NCBI RefSeq assembly: GCF_018294505.1
Contig: NC_057811.1
Coordinates: forward strand, 407,919,703-407,983,702
DNA: 64,000 nucleotides
Source: Triticum aestivum
Lineage: Eukaryota > Streptophyta > Magnoliopsida > Poales > Poaceae
Direction of reading: 5' to 3'
The notes under the pieces were generated by a model, which had not been told where the DNA came from, searched no databases, and worked only from the letters and a program-made list of their open reading frames with translations. Each line of letters starts with the position of its first letter. Position 1 is the first letter of the stretch. Positions 22,363 to 33,737 of this stretch are shown here, one piece after another. A program made the position numbers and the translations under genes.

Positions 22363-23758
22363 TGATACGTCTTCAACGTATCTACTTTTCCTCTTGTTTT
22401 GGACTCTAATTTATGATTTGAATGAAACTAACCCCGGACTGACGCTGTTTTCAGCAGAACTACCATGGTGTTGTTTTTGTGCAGAAATAAAAGTTCTCGG
22501 AATGGAACGGAACTTTGAGAGGATTTTTATACAATAAATAAGAATTTATGGAGCCAAGATCCATCGGAGGGGGACACCTGGGTGGCACAACCCACCAGGG
22601 CGCGCCCCCCTCGTGTCGCGCCCAGGTGGGTTGTCCCCACCTGGTCGCCCCGCAGACCCTAAAACCGACGCTATAAAATCCTAATTTTCTAGAAAAAATC
22701 AAGGAGAAAGAATTATCGCGATCCATAAGACAGAGCCGCCGTCACCTCCTGTTCTTCATCGGGAGGCCAGATCTGGAGTTTGTTTGGGGCTCCGGAGAGG
22801 GGGATCTTTGTTCTTCGTCATCACCAACCCTTCTCCATCGCCAATTCCATGATGCTCCCCGTCGGGAGTGAGTAATTCCTTTGTAGGCTCGCTGGTCGGT
22901 GAGGAGTTGGATGAGATTCATCATGTAATTGAGTTGGTTTTGTTAGGGCTTGATCCCTAGTATCCACTATGTTCTAAGATCGATGTTGCTATGACTTTGC
23001 CATGCTTAATGCTTGTCACTTTGGGCCCGGGTGCCATGAATTCAGATCTGAACCGTTTATGTTATCACCATTATATCCATGTTCTAGATCCGATCTTGTA
23101 AGTTATAGTCACCTACTACGTGTTATGATTTGGCAACCCCGGAGTGATAATAGTCGGGACCACTCCCGGTGATGACTGTAGTTTGAGGAGTTCATGTATT
23201 CACTGTGTGTTAATGCTTTGTTCCGGTTCTCTTTTAAAAGGAGGCCTTAATATCCCTAAGTTTCCAATATGGACCCCGCTGCCATGGGAGGGTAGGACAA
23301 AAGATGTCATGCAAGTTCTTTCCATAAGCACGTATGACTATTTACGGAATACATGCCTACATTATATTGATGAACTGGAGCTAGTGCCGTATCGCCCCAG
23401 GTTATAACTGCCTCATGATGAATATCATCCAACAAGTCACCGATCCAATGCCTACAAATTTATCTTATATTGTTTCTGCTAAGTTACTACTGCTGCTGTT
23501 ACTATTGCACTTGCTACAAAATTACCGCTATCACTGTTACCGTTACCATTGCTTCTACTACTATTATCAAAACTATCATACTACTTTGCTACCGATCACT
23601 TTGCTGCAGATAATTAATCTCTAGGTGTGGTTGAATTGACAACTCAGCTGCTAAGACCTTCAAATATTCTTTGGCTCCCCTTGCGTCAAATCTATAAATT
23701 TGGGTTGAATACTCTACCCTCGAAAATTGTTGCGATCCCCTATACTTGCGGGTTATCA
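22363..23758 (+). repeat. 3' LTR of gypsy G (1,396 bp)
   Basis: TGATACGTCTTCAACG to GCGGGTTATCA. It retains the canonical TG start that the 5' copy has lost. The microsatellite-like CTGCTG/TACTATT stretch near 23490 varies between copies. Confidence 0.9.
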
Positions 23759-24899
23759 AGGCCAAGTAAGGGAATGACTCGGAGCCGAGGAAGACTCAGC
23801 AGTTGTTTCCCACGCGGAGTGGGTACGGGGGTTTACTTGTTCGGCCGCAGTGTAAGGCTGCCATCGCCGGAGAATAACAGGAGGTGGGGTGAGTAGAGGG
23901 ATAGCCAGGACAGGGATGCGAGTATGGTGGGGCCATGAGGCCTGCCCGGCAGCACAGCCGGCCACGGGAGGCGGGAGCAGGCGGTTCCGCCGGCACTGGT
24001 TTGGGCGGCTGGAGCATGAAGATCAGAGACTGAAGAAGCACGATTGCCGTTGGATTGACATCTAACAGTCTGACACTGGTAGAGTCGATTGTTGACTAAG
24101 TTTCTTTTTTTGCGAAACCTTGTGTACGCATGAACTTAGTAGGCCCACAAGTCAACCTCCAAATTTGTGGCAGACAACATAGAGCCCATTTGCTATTTTT
24201 TAATAATTTGCAGCCCATTTGCTAATTCTTAAAAAACTGCATGTGGATGTTCTAAGACAAAATATAACTAACACTGGCAGGCCAGAGGCTAGTAGATACC
24301 TGCTGGATCTTTTTGCCCCGTTATCATCATGGGTTGGGCCTGTTAAAAACAAAACCAAGCCTGGGCAGTCTACAGCCCAGTTGAAACTTGCAGGACCTGA
24401 AAAAACAATATACCTGCTGGATCGCAGTTATCAGTCTGTACTTGCAGAATTCTCTCGGTTATCAACTATGTTGAAGACTTCATGGGTTTCACCGTCTCAG
24501 ACATCAGCATTATTTTTCCATCGTGATAATAAGTGCATGCACTTGCTTGCATACGGCCATGGACCTGCCGGTTCCGTACGTTTAGGCTCTGTATGGACAG
24601 CCGTCTTGTGGTTCCACGAACGAATTTCATGCAAATCGGATGGTTTTTAGTGAAAGAGGACTAAATTCATCGCATTTTACATATTTATTTTCATTATGGA
24701 ATATTTTACATATTTCAACTAATAATAACGGACTAGGCCTTTTTTTAGTCCATGGGAGGCGCTTCACGATCGAGGTCGCGACACTTAACTGTTCTGGAAG
24801 GCCCAAATCCATCTCTCCTGTCTTTTAACAATTTGCAGCTGGGCTTGGCATGCCACAACCCAGTTCCGATGTACTGCGTCCAACTATCAGCCCGTGAAA
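23759..24899. other. CACTA-1 internal DNA between G and E
   Basis: The first 400 bases continue the duplicated segment interrupted by G. From about 24170 the sequence is rich in AGCCCATTTGC, GGCCTG and CAGCCCAG words, like the GGGCC-rich array at 61300-62500. AACGGACTAGGCC near 24727 is similar. No gene; the 143-codon open frame at 24219 has no family features. Confidence 0.55.
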
Positions 24900-25620
24900 T
24901 GCTACTTCTTGAGCTTGCGTTGGTTTTCCCTTGAAGAGGAAAGGGTGATGCATCAAAGTAGAGATAAGTATTTCCCTCAGTTTGAGAACCATGGTATCAA
25001 TCCAGTAGGAGACAACGCACAAGTCGCCGAATACCTACATAAACAATCAAACAACTTGCACCCAACACGATAAAGGGGTTGTCAATCCCTTCATGGTTAC
25101 TTGCAAAAGTGAGATCTGAGAGAGATAGATAAATGGTGAAGTAAATATTTTTGGTATTTTTGGTTTATAGATTGGAAAGTAAAAGATTGCAAAATAGTAG
25201 GTCGGAAACTTATATGATGGAAAATAGACCCGGGGGCCATAGGTTTCACTAGAGGCTTCTCTCAAGATAGAAAATAATATGATGGGTGAACAAATTACTA
25301 CCGAGAAATTGATAGAAAATCGCAAAGTTTTATCCTTAGTAGCAACGATACATACGTGTCTGTTCCCCTTTTGTCACTGGGATCAAGCACCGTAAGATCG
25401 AACCCACTACAAAGCACCTCTTCCCATTGCAAGATAAATAGATCAAGTTGGCCAAACAAAACCCAAATATCAGAGAATAAATACGAGGCTATAAGCAATC
25501 ACGCATAAAAGAGATCAAAGAAACTCAAATAATTTCATGGATATAAAAAGATAGATCTGATCATAAACTCAAAGTTCATCCGATCCCAACAAACACACCC
25601 TAAAAAGAGTTACATCATAT

Positions 25621-28604
25621 TGCAAAAATTGTAAGTAGTGGAGTAGTTTGATAGCAAGATAATTTGTAACGAGCAAGTAACGATAGTAGTAGCAAAAGTG
25701 CAGCGAGGTAGCCCAATCCTTTTGAGGAAAAGGACAGGCCAAAACGGTCTCTTATGATAAGCAAAGTGTTCTTGAGGGTACACGGGAATTTCATCTAGTC
25801 ACTTTCATCATGTTGGGTCGATTTGCGTTCGCTACTTTGATAATTTGATATGTGGGTGGACCGGTGCTTAGGTGTTGTTCTTACTTGAACAAACCTCCTA
25901 CTTATGATTAACCCTCCCGCAAGCATCCGCAACTACGAGAAAAGTATTAAGAATAAATTCTAACCATAGCATTAAACTTTTGGATCCAATCGGTCCCTTA
26001 TGGAATAGCGCATAAACTGGGGTTTAAGCTTCTGTTACTCTAGCAACCCATCATCTAATTGCTACTCCACAATGCATTCCCTTAGGCCCAAATATGGTGA
26101 AGTGTCATGTAGTCGACGTTCACATGACACCACTAAGGGAATAACAACATACATACTATCAAAATATCGAACACATATCAAGTTCACATGATTACTTGCA
26201 ACATGATTTCTCCCGTGACCTCAAGAAGAAAAGTAACTACTCACAAATGATAAAAATGCTCATGACCAGAGGAGTATTAAATAGCATAATGGATCTGAAC
26301 ATATAATATCCACCAAATAAACCATATAGTAATCAACTACAAGATGTAATCAACACTACTAGTCACCCACAAGCACCAATCTATAGTTTCGGTAACAAGA
26401 TTAAACAGAAGAGATGAACTAGGGTTTGAGATGAGCTGGTGCTGTTGAAGATGTTGATGGAGATTGCCCTCCCCAAGATGGGAGAGTTGTTGGTGATGAT
26501 GACGACGATGATTTCCCCCTCCGGGAGGGAAGTTCCCGCAGCGGAATCGCTCCGCCGAAGGGCAAAACTGCTCCTGCCCAAGTTCCGCCTCGAGACGGCG
26601 GCGCTCCATCCTGAAAGTCCTCTTCTTATTTTTTCTAGGTCAAAATGACTTATATACCAGAAGATGGGCACCAGAGGTGGGCCTGGGTGAGCATGCTACC
26701 TCTTGAGCATGCGTTGGTTTTCCCTTGAAGAGGAAAGGGTGATGCAGCAAAGTAGCGTAAGTATTTCCCTCAGTTTTTGAGAACCAAGGTATCAATCCAG
26801 TAGGAGACAACACACAAGTCACCTAGTACCTACACAAACAATCAAGAACCTTGCAACCAACGCGATAAAGGGGTTGTCAATCCCTTCACGGTCACTCACA
26901 AAAGTGAGATCTAATAAAGATAGTAAAGTAAATATTTTTGGTATTTTTGTTGTATAGATTGGAAAGTAAAGATTGCAAAATAGTAAACGAGATGCGATGT
27001 AAATAAAAGGATGCAATATAATATAAAAAAGACCCCGGGGCCATAGGTTTCATTAGTGTCTTCTCTCAAGATAGCATGTATTACGGTGGGTGAACAAATT
27101 ACTGCCGAGCAATTGATAGAAAAGCGCATAGTTATGAAGATATCTAAGGCAATGATCATGAATATAGGCATCACGTCTGTGTCAAGTAGACCGAAACGAT
27201 TATGCATCTACTACTATTACTCCACACATCGACCGCTATCCAGCATGTATCTAGAGTATTAAGTTCATAAGAACAGAGTAACGCATTAAGCAAGATGACA
27301 TGATGTAGAGGGATAAACTCAAGCAATATGATATAAACCCCATCTTTTTATCCTCGATGGCAACAATACAATACGTGCCTTGCTGCCCCTACTGTCACTG
27401 GGAAAGGACACCGCAAGATTGAACCCAAAGCTAGGCACTTCTCCCATTGCAAGAAAGATCAATCTAGTAGGCCAAACTAAAGCGATAATTCGAAGAGACT
27501 TGCAAAGATAACAAATCATGCATATAAGAATTCAGAGAAGAACCAAATAATATTCATAGATAAACTTCTTCATAAACCCACAATTCATCGGATCTCGGCA
27601 AACACACTGCAAAAGAGTATTACATCGAATAGATCTCCAAGAACATAGAGGAGAACCTGGTATTGAGAATCATAGAGAGAGAAGGAGCCATCTAGCTAAT
27701 AACTATGGACCCGAAGGTCAGTGGTAAACTACTCACGCTTCATCGGAGAGGCAATGGTGTTGATGTAGAAGCCCTCCATGATTGATTCCCCCTCCGGCAG
27801 ATCGCCGAAAAAGGCCCCAAGATGGGATCTCACGGGTACAAAAGGTTGCGGCGGTGGAAAAGTGGTTTCGTGGCTCCCCCTGATGTTTCTAGGGTATAAG
27901 AGTATATATAGGCGACAGAAGTACGTCGGTGGAGCTACGAGGGGCCCACGAGGGTGGGGGGCGCGCCTACCCCCCTGGGCGCGCCCTCCTACCTCGTGGC
28001 CGCCTCGCGGAGTTCCAGACTTCAACTTCAAGTCTTCTGGTTTGCTTTCGGTCCAAGAAAGATCATCGCGAAGGTTTCATTTTGTTTGGTATTCCTTTTC
28101 TGCAAAACTCTAAAATAGGCAAAAAAACAGAAACTGGCACTTGGCCTCTGGTTAATAGGTTAGTCCCAAAAATAATATAAAATAGTATATTAAAGCCCAT
28201 TAAACATCCAAAACAGATAATATAATAGCATCGAACAATCAAAAATTATAGATACGTTGGAGACGTATCAGAGCACAACCCACCAGGGCACGCCTGGGCT
28301 CCCTGGCGCGCCCAGGTGGGTTGTGCCCACCTGGTGGGCCCCCTCTGGTAGTTATTTGCTCCAATAATTCTTAAATATTCCATAAAAAATCTCCGTGAAG
28401 TTTCAGCTTGTTTGGAGTTGTGCAGAATAGGTGGCTTGACGTAGCTTTTCCAGGTCCAGATTTCTAGCTGCCGGAATTCTCCCCCTTGGTGTATACCTTA
28501 CAAATTATGAGAGAAAAGGCATTAGAATTACTCCAAAAAGCATTATTATGGATAAAAACATTATAAATAATGGTAAGAAAACATGATGCAAAATGGACGT
28601 ATCA
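25621..28604 (-). repeat. 3' LTR of A, interrupted by B
   Basis: LTR sequence is 25621-26693 plus 28275-28604. It ends at ..GGACGTATCA next to the polypurine tract complement ACTCCCCCAAGCTT (28605-28618). It starts TGCAAAAATTG, corresponding to position 43610 of the other LTR, so the first 117 bases (plus-strand sense) are missing. Confidence 0.85.
26694..28269 (-). mobile_element. solo LTR B inside the LTR of A
   Basis: Starts TGCTACCTCTTGAGC and ends GGAGACGTATCA, 1,576 bp, flanked on both sides by GAGCA (26689-26693 and 28270-28274). No internal sequence is present, so this is a solo LTR left by intra-element recombination. The neighbouring A sequence GGTGAGCACAACCC is intact at 44677-44690, confirming the site. 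A minus-strand TATA-like box lies at about 27903-27910. Confidence 0.93.
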
Positions 28605-30218
28605 ACTCCCCCAAGCTTAGACCTCGCTTGTCCTCAAGCGAAAACCGAAGTCGAAAAACATGTCCACATGCTTTGAGAGGGAGGTGTCGATAAAAACAAA
28701 ATACGGACATAGAAGCATCATGTTTATTATTATAACATCAACAAACTTAAACGTAGGACATCTATAACAGAACTTTTATCATATACTTCTCATGAATAAG
28801 TAATAGTTCATCACACAATCGAAGTATAAAGCAAAAACTCTATTAGAAACCAACAAACTATGTTCTCAGTCAACTTTGCAACTAGAATTCATCACCTTTT
28901 CAGGAAGGGTCACGTGTCGGAGCCTTTAGGAAAGTCCACATACTCAACCATCATATAGTCTTCCATGATTGCTAACACTCACCGCGTACACATGAGCAAA
29001 ACGTTTCAACCGGACACATAGAAAGATAGGGGCTTATAGTTTCGCCTCCCAACATATTCACCTCAAGGGTGATGTCAATAATAATAACTTATGCTATCTA
29101 TATTCAACTGGACATATATGCCTAGATCTTTCCTCACCATATGATGCTTGCAAAAGGAGAAAAATGAAAGGGAATGGAAGAAAAACTTTGACTCTTTGCA
29201 TAAAAGTAAATACATAAAAAGTAAAAGATAGGCCCTTCGCAGAGGGAAGCAGAGGTTGCCATGCGCTTATTTGTTTGTATGCTCAATCCCCTAGTGCAAA
29301 AGAACGTCACGTTGTATTGCCCCTTAAGATGAAAACCTTTATTATGCAGTCTGTCGCTTTTATTCTTTGTCATCCAAGTTATACAATGCTCAATTTTTTC
29401 TTACACTAAATGATCTCACATTTTTAGAAGTAATTTTTATTGCCTTTTTGCACCGATGATAACTTACTTGAGGGATCTTGGTCAATCCCTAGGTAGGTAT
29501 GGTGGACACTTGAAAATAAGATTTGGGTTTAAGGGTTTTTGGATGCACAAGTAGTATCTCTACTTAGTGCGGAATTTTTGGCTAGCAAAGATAGGGGCAA
29601 GCACCACATGTTGAAGGATCTATGACAATATGACTTCTATGTGAATATAAACAAACATAAACCATTGAGTTGTCTTCCTTGTCCAACATCAAAATTTTTG
29701 GCATATAATATTTCGATGAGGGCTCACAATCACAAAAGATTTCTAGGATAGTATATTTATATGTGAATCTTCTCTTCCCTTATTAATTCTTTCATCAGTT
29801 GCATCATTGACTAATGCTATGTTTGTCAATCTCTAATAAAATTTCCTACTTATACTTTTCCTTATGTGGTGCCATCACCTACCATAGGATTAGTATATGA
29901 TCTTATTGATTTATTTCCTTTCTTTTATTTATTTCCTGTCTCTTTTTCTTTCTTTCTTATTTCTTTTCTTTAATTGCAACATGAAAGTAGAGAAATCAAA
30001 AATTCAAACAAAACTTTATTATATAACTTGCACACGATTACAATGATAGATCACTAAGCAAAATCTCAAAGAGGAAAGGGTTGAACTAAAATTTTATTCA
30101 TCTAAATCAAAAAGATCGAACTGAAATAAGTAAAAGCAAAAAGATAGTGGGATGGTACGATACCGGGACACCTCCCCCAAGCTTGGCGGAAGCCAAGGGG
30201 AGTGCCCATACCCGATAC
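28605..30218 (-). other. 3' non-coding region of A with second polypurine tract
   Basis: No credible gene. The polypurine tract complement (28605-28618) begins the region. A second close copy, CCTCCCCCAAGCTT at 30171-30184, lies just after the stop of the 3' ORF, the same relative position as the extra tract in G. Confidence 0.7.
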
Positions 30219-30737
30219 TTAGTTCTCTTTTGGTGGTGAAGAAGATGATGGTGGTGATGAAGCGATCCTGTCCCCGGATTTCCATGGCAGTGGTCCACCA
30301 TCATAAGAGGAGGATTGAGTCTCATGGGTCCTGCAACTAGTAGCCAAACTCATACCTTTAAACCTCGCCTCATATTCAAAGACTTGGTTTTGAAGATCAT
30401 AGATCTGGCTTTGGAGAAAGTTGATTTGCTCGTTGAGGGTGAAGATGATGTCCTTCATGGGCTTGCCATCCACCTTGAGATCACGGGAAAGGTCCGTGAT
30501 CATGAGGTGATTGGCATTGAGCCCACGCTCCACCATCCCCTTGCACCGGAAGACTTCCTGCTCCATGGCTTCAAGCCTGGCCTCCACGGTTCCCGTGCCC
30601 TTGGGACCTTGCTCATCGCGGATGTACAACACCCCCTCATGCATCTGGATGGTTTGAGGGTGCTGGACCACCTCCCGCAGATATGGGTTGATGACGTTCT
30701 TGAAGAACTTGTCCTTGGAGGAGCTTGAAGAGGCCAT
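30219..30737 (-). CDS. 3' ORF of A, unknown function, intact (172 codons)
   Basis: Starts MASSSSSKDKFFKNVINPYLREV; residues about 50-120 are rich in Glu, Leu and Gln (EARLEAMEQEVFRCKGMVERG, LNEQINFLQSQIYDLQNQ), likely a coiled coil. The tail is Ser/Pro-rich (SSPPSSSSPPKEN). I chose the internal ATG at 30737 because the ten residues before it lie in the leader and MASSSS is a typical start. It occupies the place after integrase where G carries its ORF1. The two proteins are not obviously related in sequence. No stop or frameshift, unlike the gag-pol of the same element. Function unknown. Confidence 0.55.
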   Translation of the reverse strand: MASSSSSKDKFFKNVINPYLREVVQHPQTIQMHEGVLYIRDEQGPKGTGTVEARLEAMEQEVFRCKGMVERGLNANHLMITDLSRDLKVDGKPMKDIIFTLNEQINFLQSQIYDLQNQVFEYEARFKGMSLATSCRTHETQSSSYDGGPLPWKSGDRIASSPPSSSSPPKEN

Positions 30738-30814
30738 GGTAGATGGGATGTGACAGAAAAACAACAAGGAAAAAGAGAACAGAGGATTTCTCCGCGATAC
30801 GGAGGTTAACAGGC

Positions 30815-30990
30815 TCGGGAAGTATATATAGATTTTTTACCTTGGGGGACAAGCACACTGAACAAAAACGGAGTCCGGAAGGTGTCCCAGGTGGGCACAA
30901 CCCACCTGGGCGCGCTAGGCGCCCTGGCGTCTTGTGCCCACCAGGGGACGCTTCCTGGAAGTTTCTTTATTTCCAAAATTCTTAAATATT
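30815..30990 (-). promoter_or_regulatory. LTR-like GC block with TATA box before the 3' ORF of A
   Basis: On the minus strand, GGAATATTTAAGAATTTTGGAA, then a GC-rich inverted repeat around GGTGGGCACAAG..CAGGTGGGTTGTGCCCACC (30884-30955), then CTATATATACTTCCC (TATA at 30823-30830), about 90 bases before the ORF start. The order matches LTR promoters of these families (for example 14543-14634 of G). I infer a possible internal promoter for the 3' ORF. Confidence 0.5.
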
Positions 30991-31140
30991 CCAAAACTGA
31001 TAAAAAGTATTTTTGCGGATTTTTCGGAGTCCGTTTACTTACCGTATCACGTACCTCCTTATTTTCACGATTCTGGAGTGTTCCGGAAGGACTCTTTTAT
31101 GTTTTCTTCCGGTGTCAAAGTTTGGATAATATTACTTTCA

Positions 31141-32174
31141 ACATTAATGGGTGTACCTGAGATATAATGCTTTATTCGTTGTCCATTGACAACCTTCGGG
31201 TTAGTACCTTTGGAATTATTTATTTTGATGGCTCTAGACCGATAAATCTCCTCGATGACATAGGGGCCTTCCTATTTTGAGAGGAGTTTTCCCGCAAAGA
31301 ATCTGAAACGAGAGTTGTACAAAAGAACATATTCTCCGACTTTAAACTCACGCTTTTGGATTCTTTTGTCATGCCATCTTTTAACCTTTTCTTTGAATAA
31401 TTTTGCATTTTCATAAGCTTGGGTTCTCCATTCATCCAATGAGCTTATATCAAATAGCCTCTTTTCACCAGCAAGTTTGAAATCATAATTGAGTTCTTTA
31501 ACTGCCCAATATGCTTTATGTTCTAACTCAAGAGGCAAATGACAGGCTTTTCCATAAACCATTTTATAAGGAGACATACCCATAGGATTTTTATATGTTG
31601 TTCTATAAGCCCAAAGTGCATCATCTAATTTCTTAGACCAATTTTTCCTGGACCTATTGACAGTCTTTTGCAAAATTAATTTTATTTCTCTATTGCTAAG
31701 TTCAACTTGACCACTAGACTGAGGATGATAGGGTGATGCAATTCTATGGTTAACATCATACTTGGCAAGCATTTTACGGAAAGCACCATGAATAAAGTGT
31801 GAACCACCATCAGTCATTAAATATCTAGGGACTCCAAACCTTGGGAAAATAACTTCCTTAAGCATTTTAATAGAGGTGTTGTGATCAACACTACTAGTTG
31901 GAATAGCTTCTACCCACTTAGTAACATAATCAACAACAACCAAAATATGTGTATACCCATTAGAGGAAGGAAAAGGTCCCATGTAATCAAATCCCCAAAA
32001 ATCAAATGGTTAAACAGCAAGTGAATAATTCACAGGCATTTCTTGACGCTTACTGATATTACCTATTCTTTGGCATTCATCACAAGATGAGACAAACTTA
32101 CAGGCATCCTCGAAGAGAGTAGGCCAATAAAATCCAGACTGCAATACCTTATGAGCAGTTCTATCTCCAGAATG
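31141..32174 (-). pseudogene. integrase of A (core and C-terminal part)
   Basis: Integrase that inserts the cDNA. Following the D insertion, the zinc domain continues with GDRTAHKVLQSGFYWPTLFE and CDECQRIGN. A stop at 32010-32012 precedes the core, which reads [28 protein letters not shown] and NREIKLIL, carrying the D, D and E positions. The core frame 31272-31982 has no stop. A stop after FFAGKLLSK (31272) and residual homology down to about 31141 (EGPYVIEEIYRSRAIKINN) complete it. LTR and primer type place it in the Athila lineage. Confidence 0.9.
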
Positions 32175-32179
32175 ATGCC

Positions 32180-33737
32180 TGATAACCCACAATTATAGGG
32201 GATCAATTGTAGCCTCTTTCGATAAGTAAGAGTGTCGAACCCAATGAGGAGCTAAAGGTAGAACAAATATTCCCTCAAGTTCTATCGACCACCGATACAA
32301 CTCTACGCACGCTTGACGTTCGCTTTACCTAGAACAAGTATGAAACTAGAAGTACTTTGTAGATGTTGTTGGATAGGCTTGCAAGATAATAAAGAGCGTG
32401 TAAATAAAAAGTAGGAGCTGTTTAGATAAAGAAGCAATAAAGTAAATATAGCGAGTGTGGAAAAGTGGTGGTAGGAGTTGTGAAATTGTCCCTAAGCAAT
32501 TGATTACTTTACTAGACCGGTAATCACTATTGCAATTTTATTTGAGGGAGAGGCATAAGCTAACATACTTTCTCTTCTTGGATCATATGCACTTATGATT
32601 GGAACTCTAGCAAGCATCCGCAATTACTAAAGATCATTAAGGTAAAAACCCAACCATAGCATTAAAGTATCAAGTCCCCTTTATCCCATACGCAAACAAC
32701 CTACTTACTCGGGTCTGTGCTTCTGTCACTCACACCACCCACCATAAGCAAATCATGAACATATTGCAAACCCTACAGCGGGGATCCCTCACGCTTGCGC
32801 GACACGGAGAGCACCATAGGACAGCACCAATAATAAAACATGCAACTCAAACCAATCATAGCAATTCATCAATCACCGATAGGACAACGAAAATCTGCTC
32901 AGACATCATAGGATGGCAACACATCATTGGATAATAATATGAAGCATAAAGCACCATGTTCAAGTAGAGGGTACAGCGGGTTGCGGGAGAGTGGACCGCT
33001 GAATATAGATGGGGGAAGGTGATGGAGATGTTGGTGAAGATGGTGGAGGTGTTGGTGAAGATCGCGATGATGATGATGGCCCCCGGCAGCGCTCCGGCGC
33101 CACCGGAAGCAAGGGGAGAGAGCCCCCCCCCTTCTTCTTCTTCTTCTTCTTCCTTGACCTTCTCCCTAGATGGGAGAAGGGTTTCCCCTCTGGTACTTGG
33201 CTCCCATGGCGTGGGAGGGGCGAGAGCCCCTCCGAGATTGGATCTATCTCTCTGTCTCTCTCTGTTTCTGCCTTCTCTTCTGCTGCCCTTTCACCATTTC
33301 GTATATATATGGAGATCTGTAACTCCGATTGGGCTGAAACCTTCGCCGTGATTTTTTTACCAAAAATTAGCTTTCTTGCGGCCGAAGAAGGGCATCAACC
33401 GCCTTACGGGTGGACCACGAGGGTCAGGGGCGCGCCCAGGGGGGTGGGGCGCGCCCCCTGCCTCGTGCCCACGTCGGACACCGTTTCGCGTTGATCTTTC
33501 TCCTAGATTTTCCAAATATTCCAAAAATAAGCTCCGTCCATTTTTATCCCATTTGGATTCCGTTTGATATGGATATTCTGCAAAACATAAAACATGCAAC
33601 AGACAAGAACCGACACTGGGCACTGGATCAATATTTTAGTCCCAAAAATAGTATAAAAAATTGCCAAAAAGTATATGAAAGTTGCATAATATTGGCATGG
33701 AACAATAAAAAATTATAGATACGACGGAGACGTATCA
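32180..33737 (-). repeat. 3' LTR of D
   Basis: TGATAACCCACAATTATAGGGG to CGGAGACGTATCA. Contains a (CTT)n run near 33131-33152, a minus-strand TATATATA-like stretch at 33304-33312 and a GGCGCGCC-bearing inverted repeat at 33427-33462. Confidence 0.92.

Larger units (their letters stand above)
14316..23758 (+). mobile_element. Gypsy element G, two LTRs, RT/IN-less Athila-like
   Basis: 5' LTR 14316-15714, tRNA-Asp-type primer site, gag and protease remnants, a separate 3' ORF, polypurine tract and 3' LTR 22363-23758. Flanks ATGCC (14311-14315) and AGGCC (23759-23763) make a 4-of-5 match for a 5-bp duplication. The host segment continues across it, as shown by comparison with 13575-13640. No reverse transcriptase, RNase H or integrase sequence lies between protease (ending 18503) and the 3' ORF (from 19286). 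The 5' LTR begins TA instead of TG, a terminal mutation. Mobilisation must have depended on another element's pol. Confidence 0.85.
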
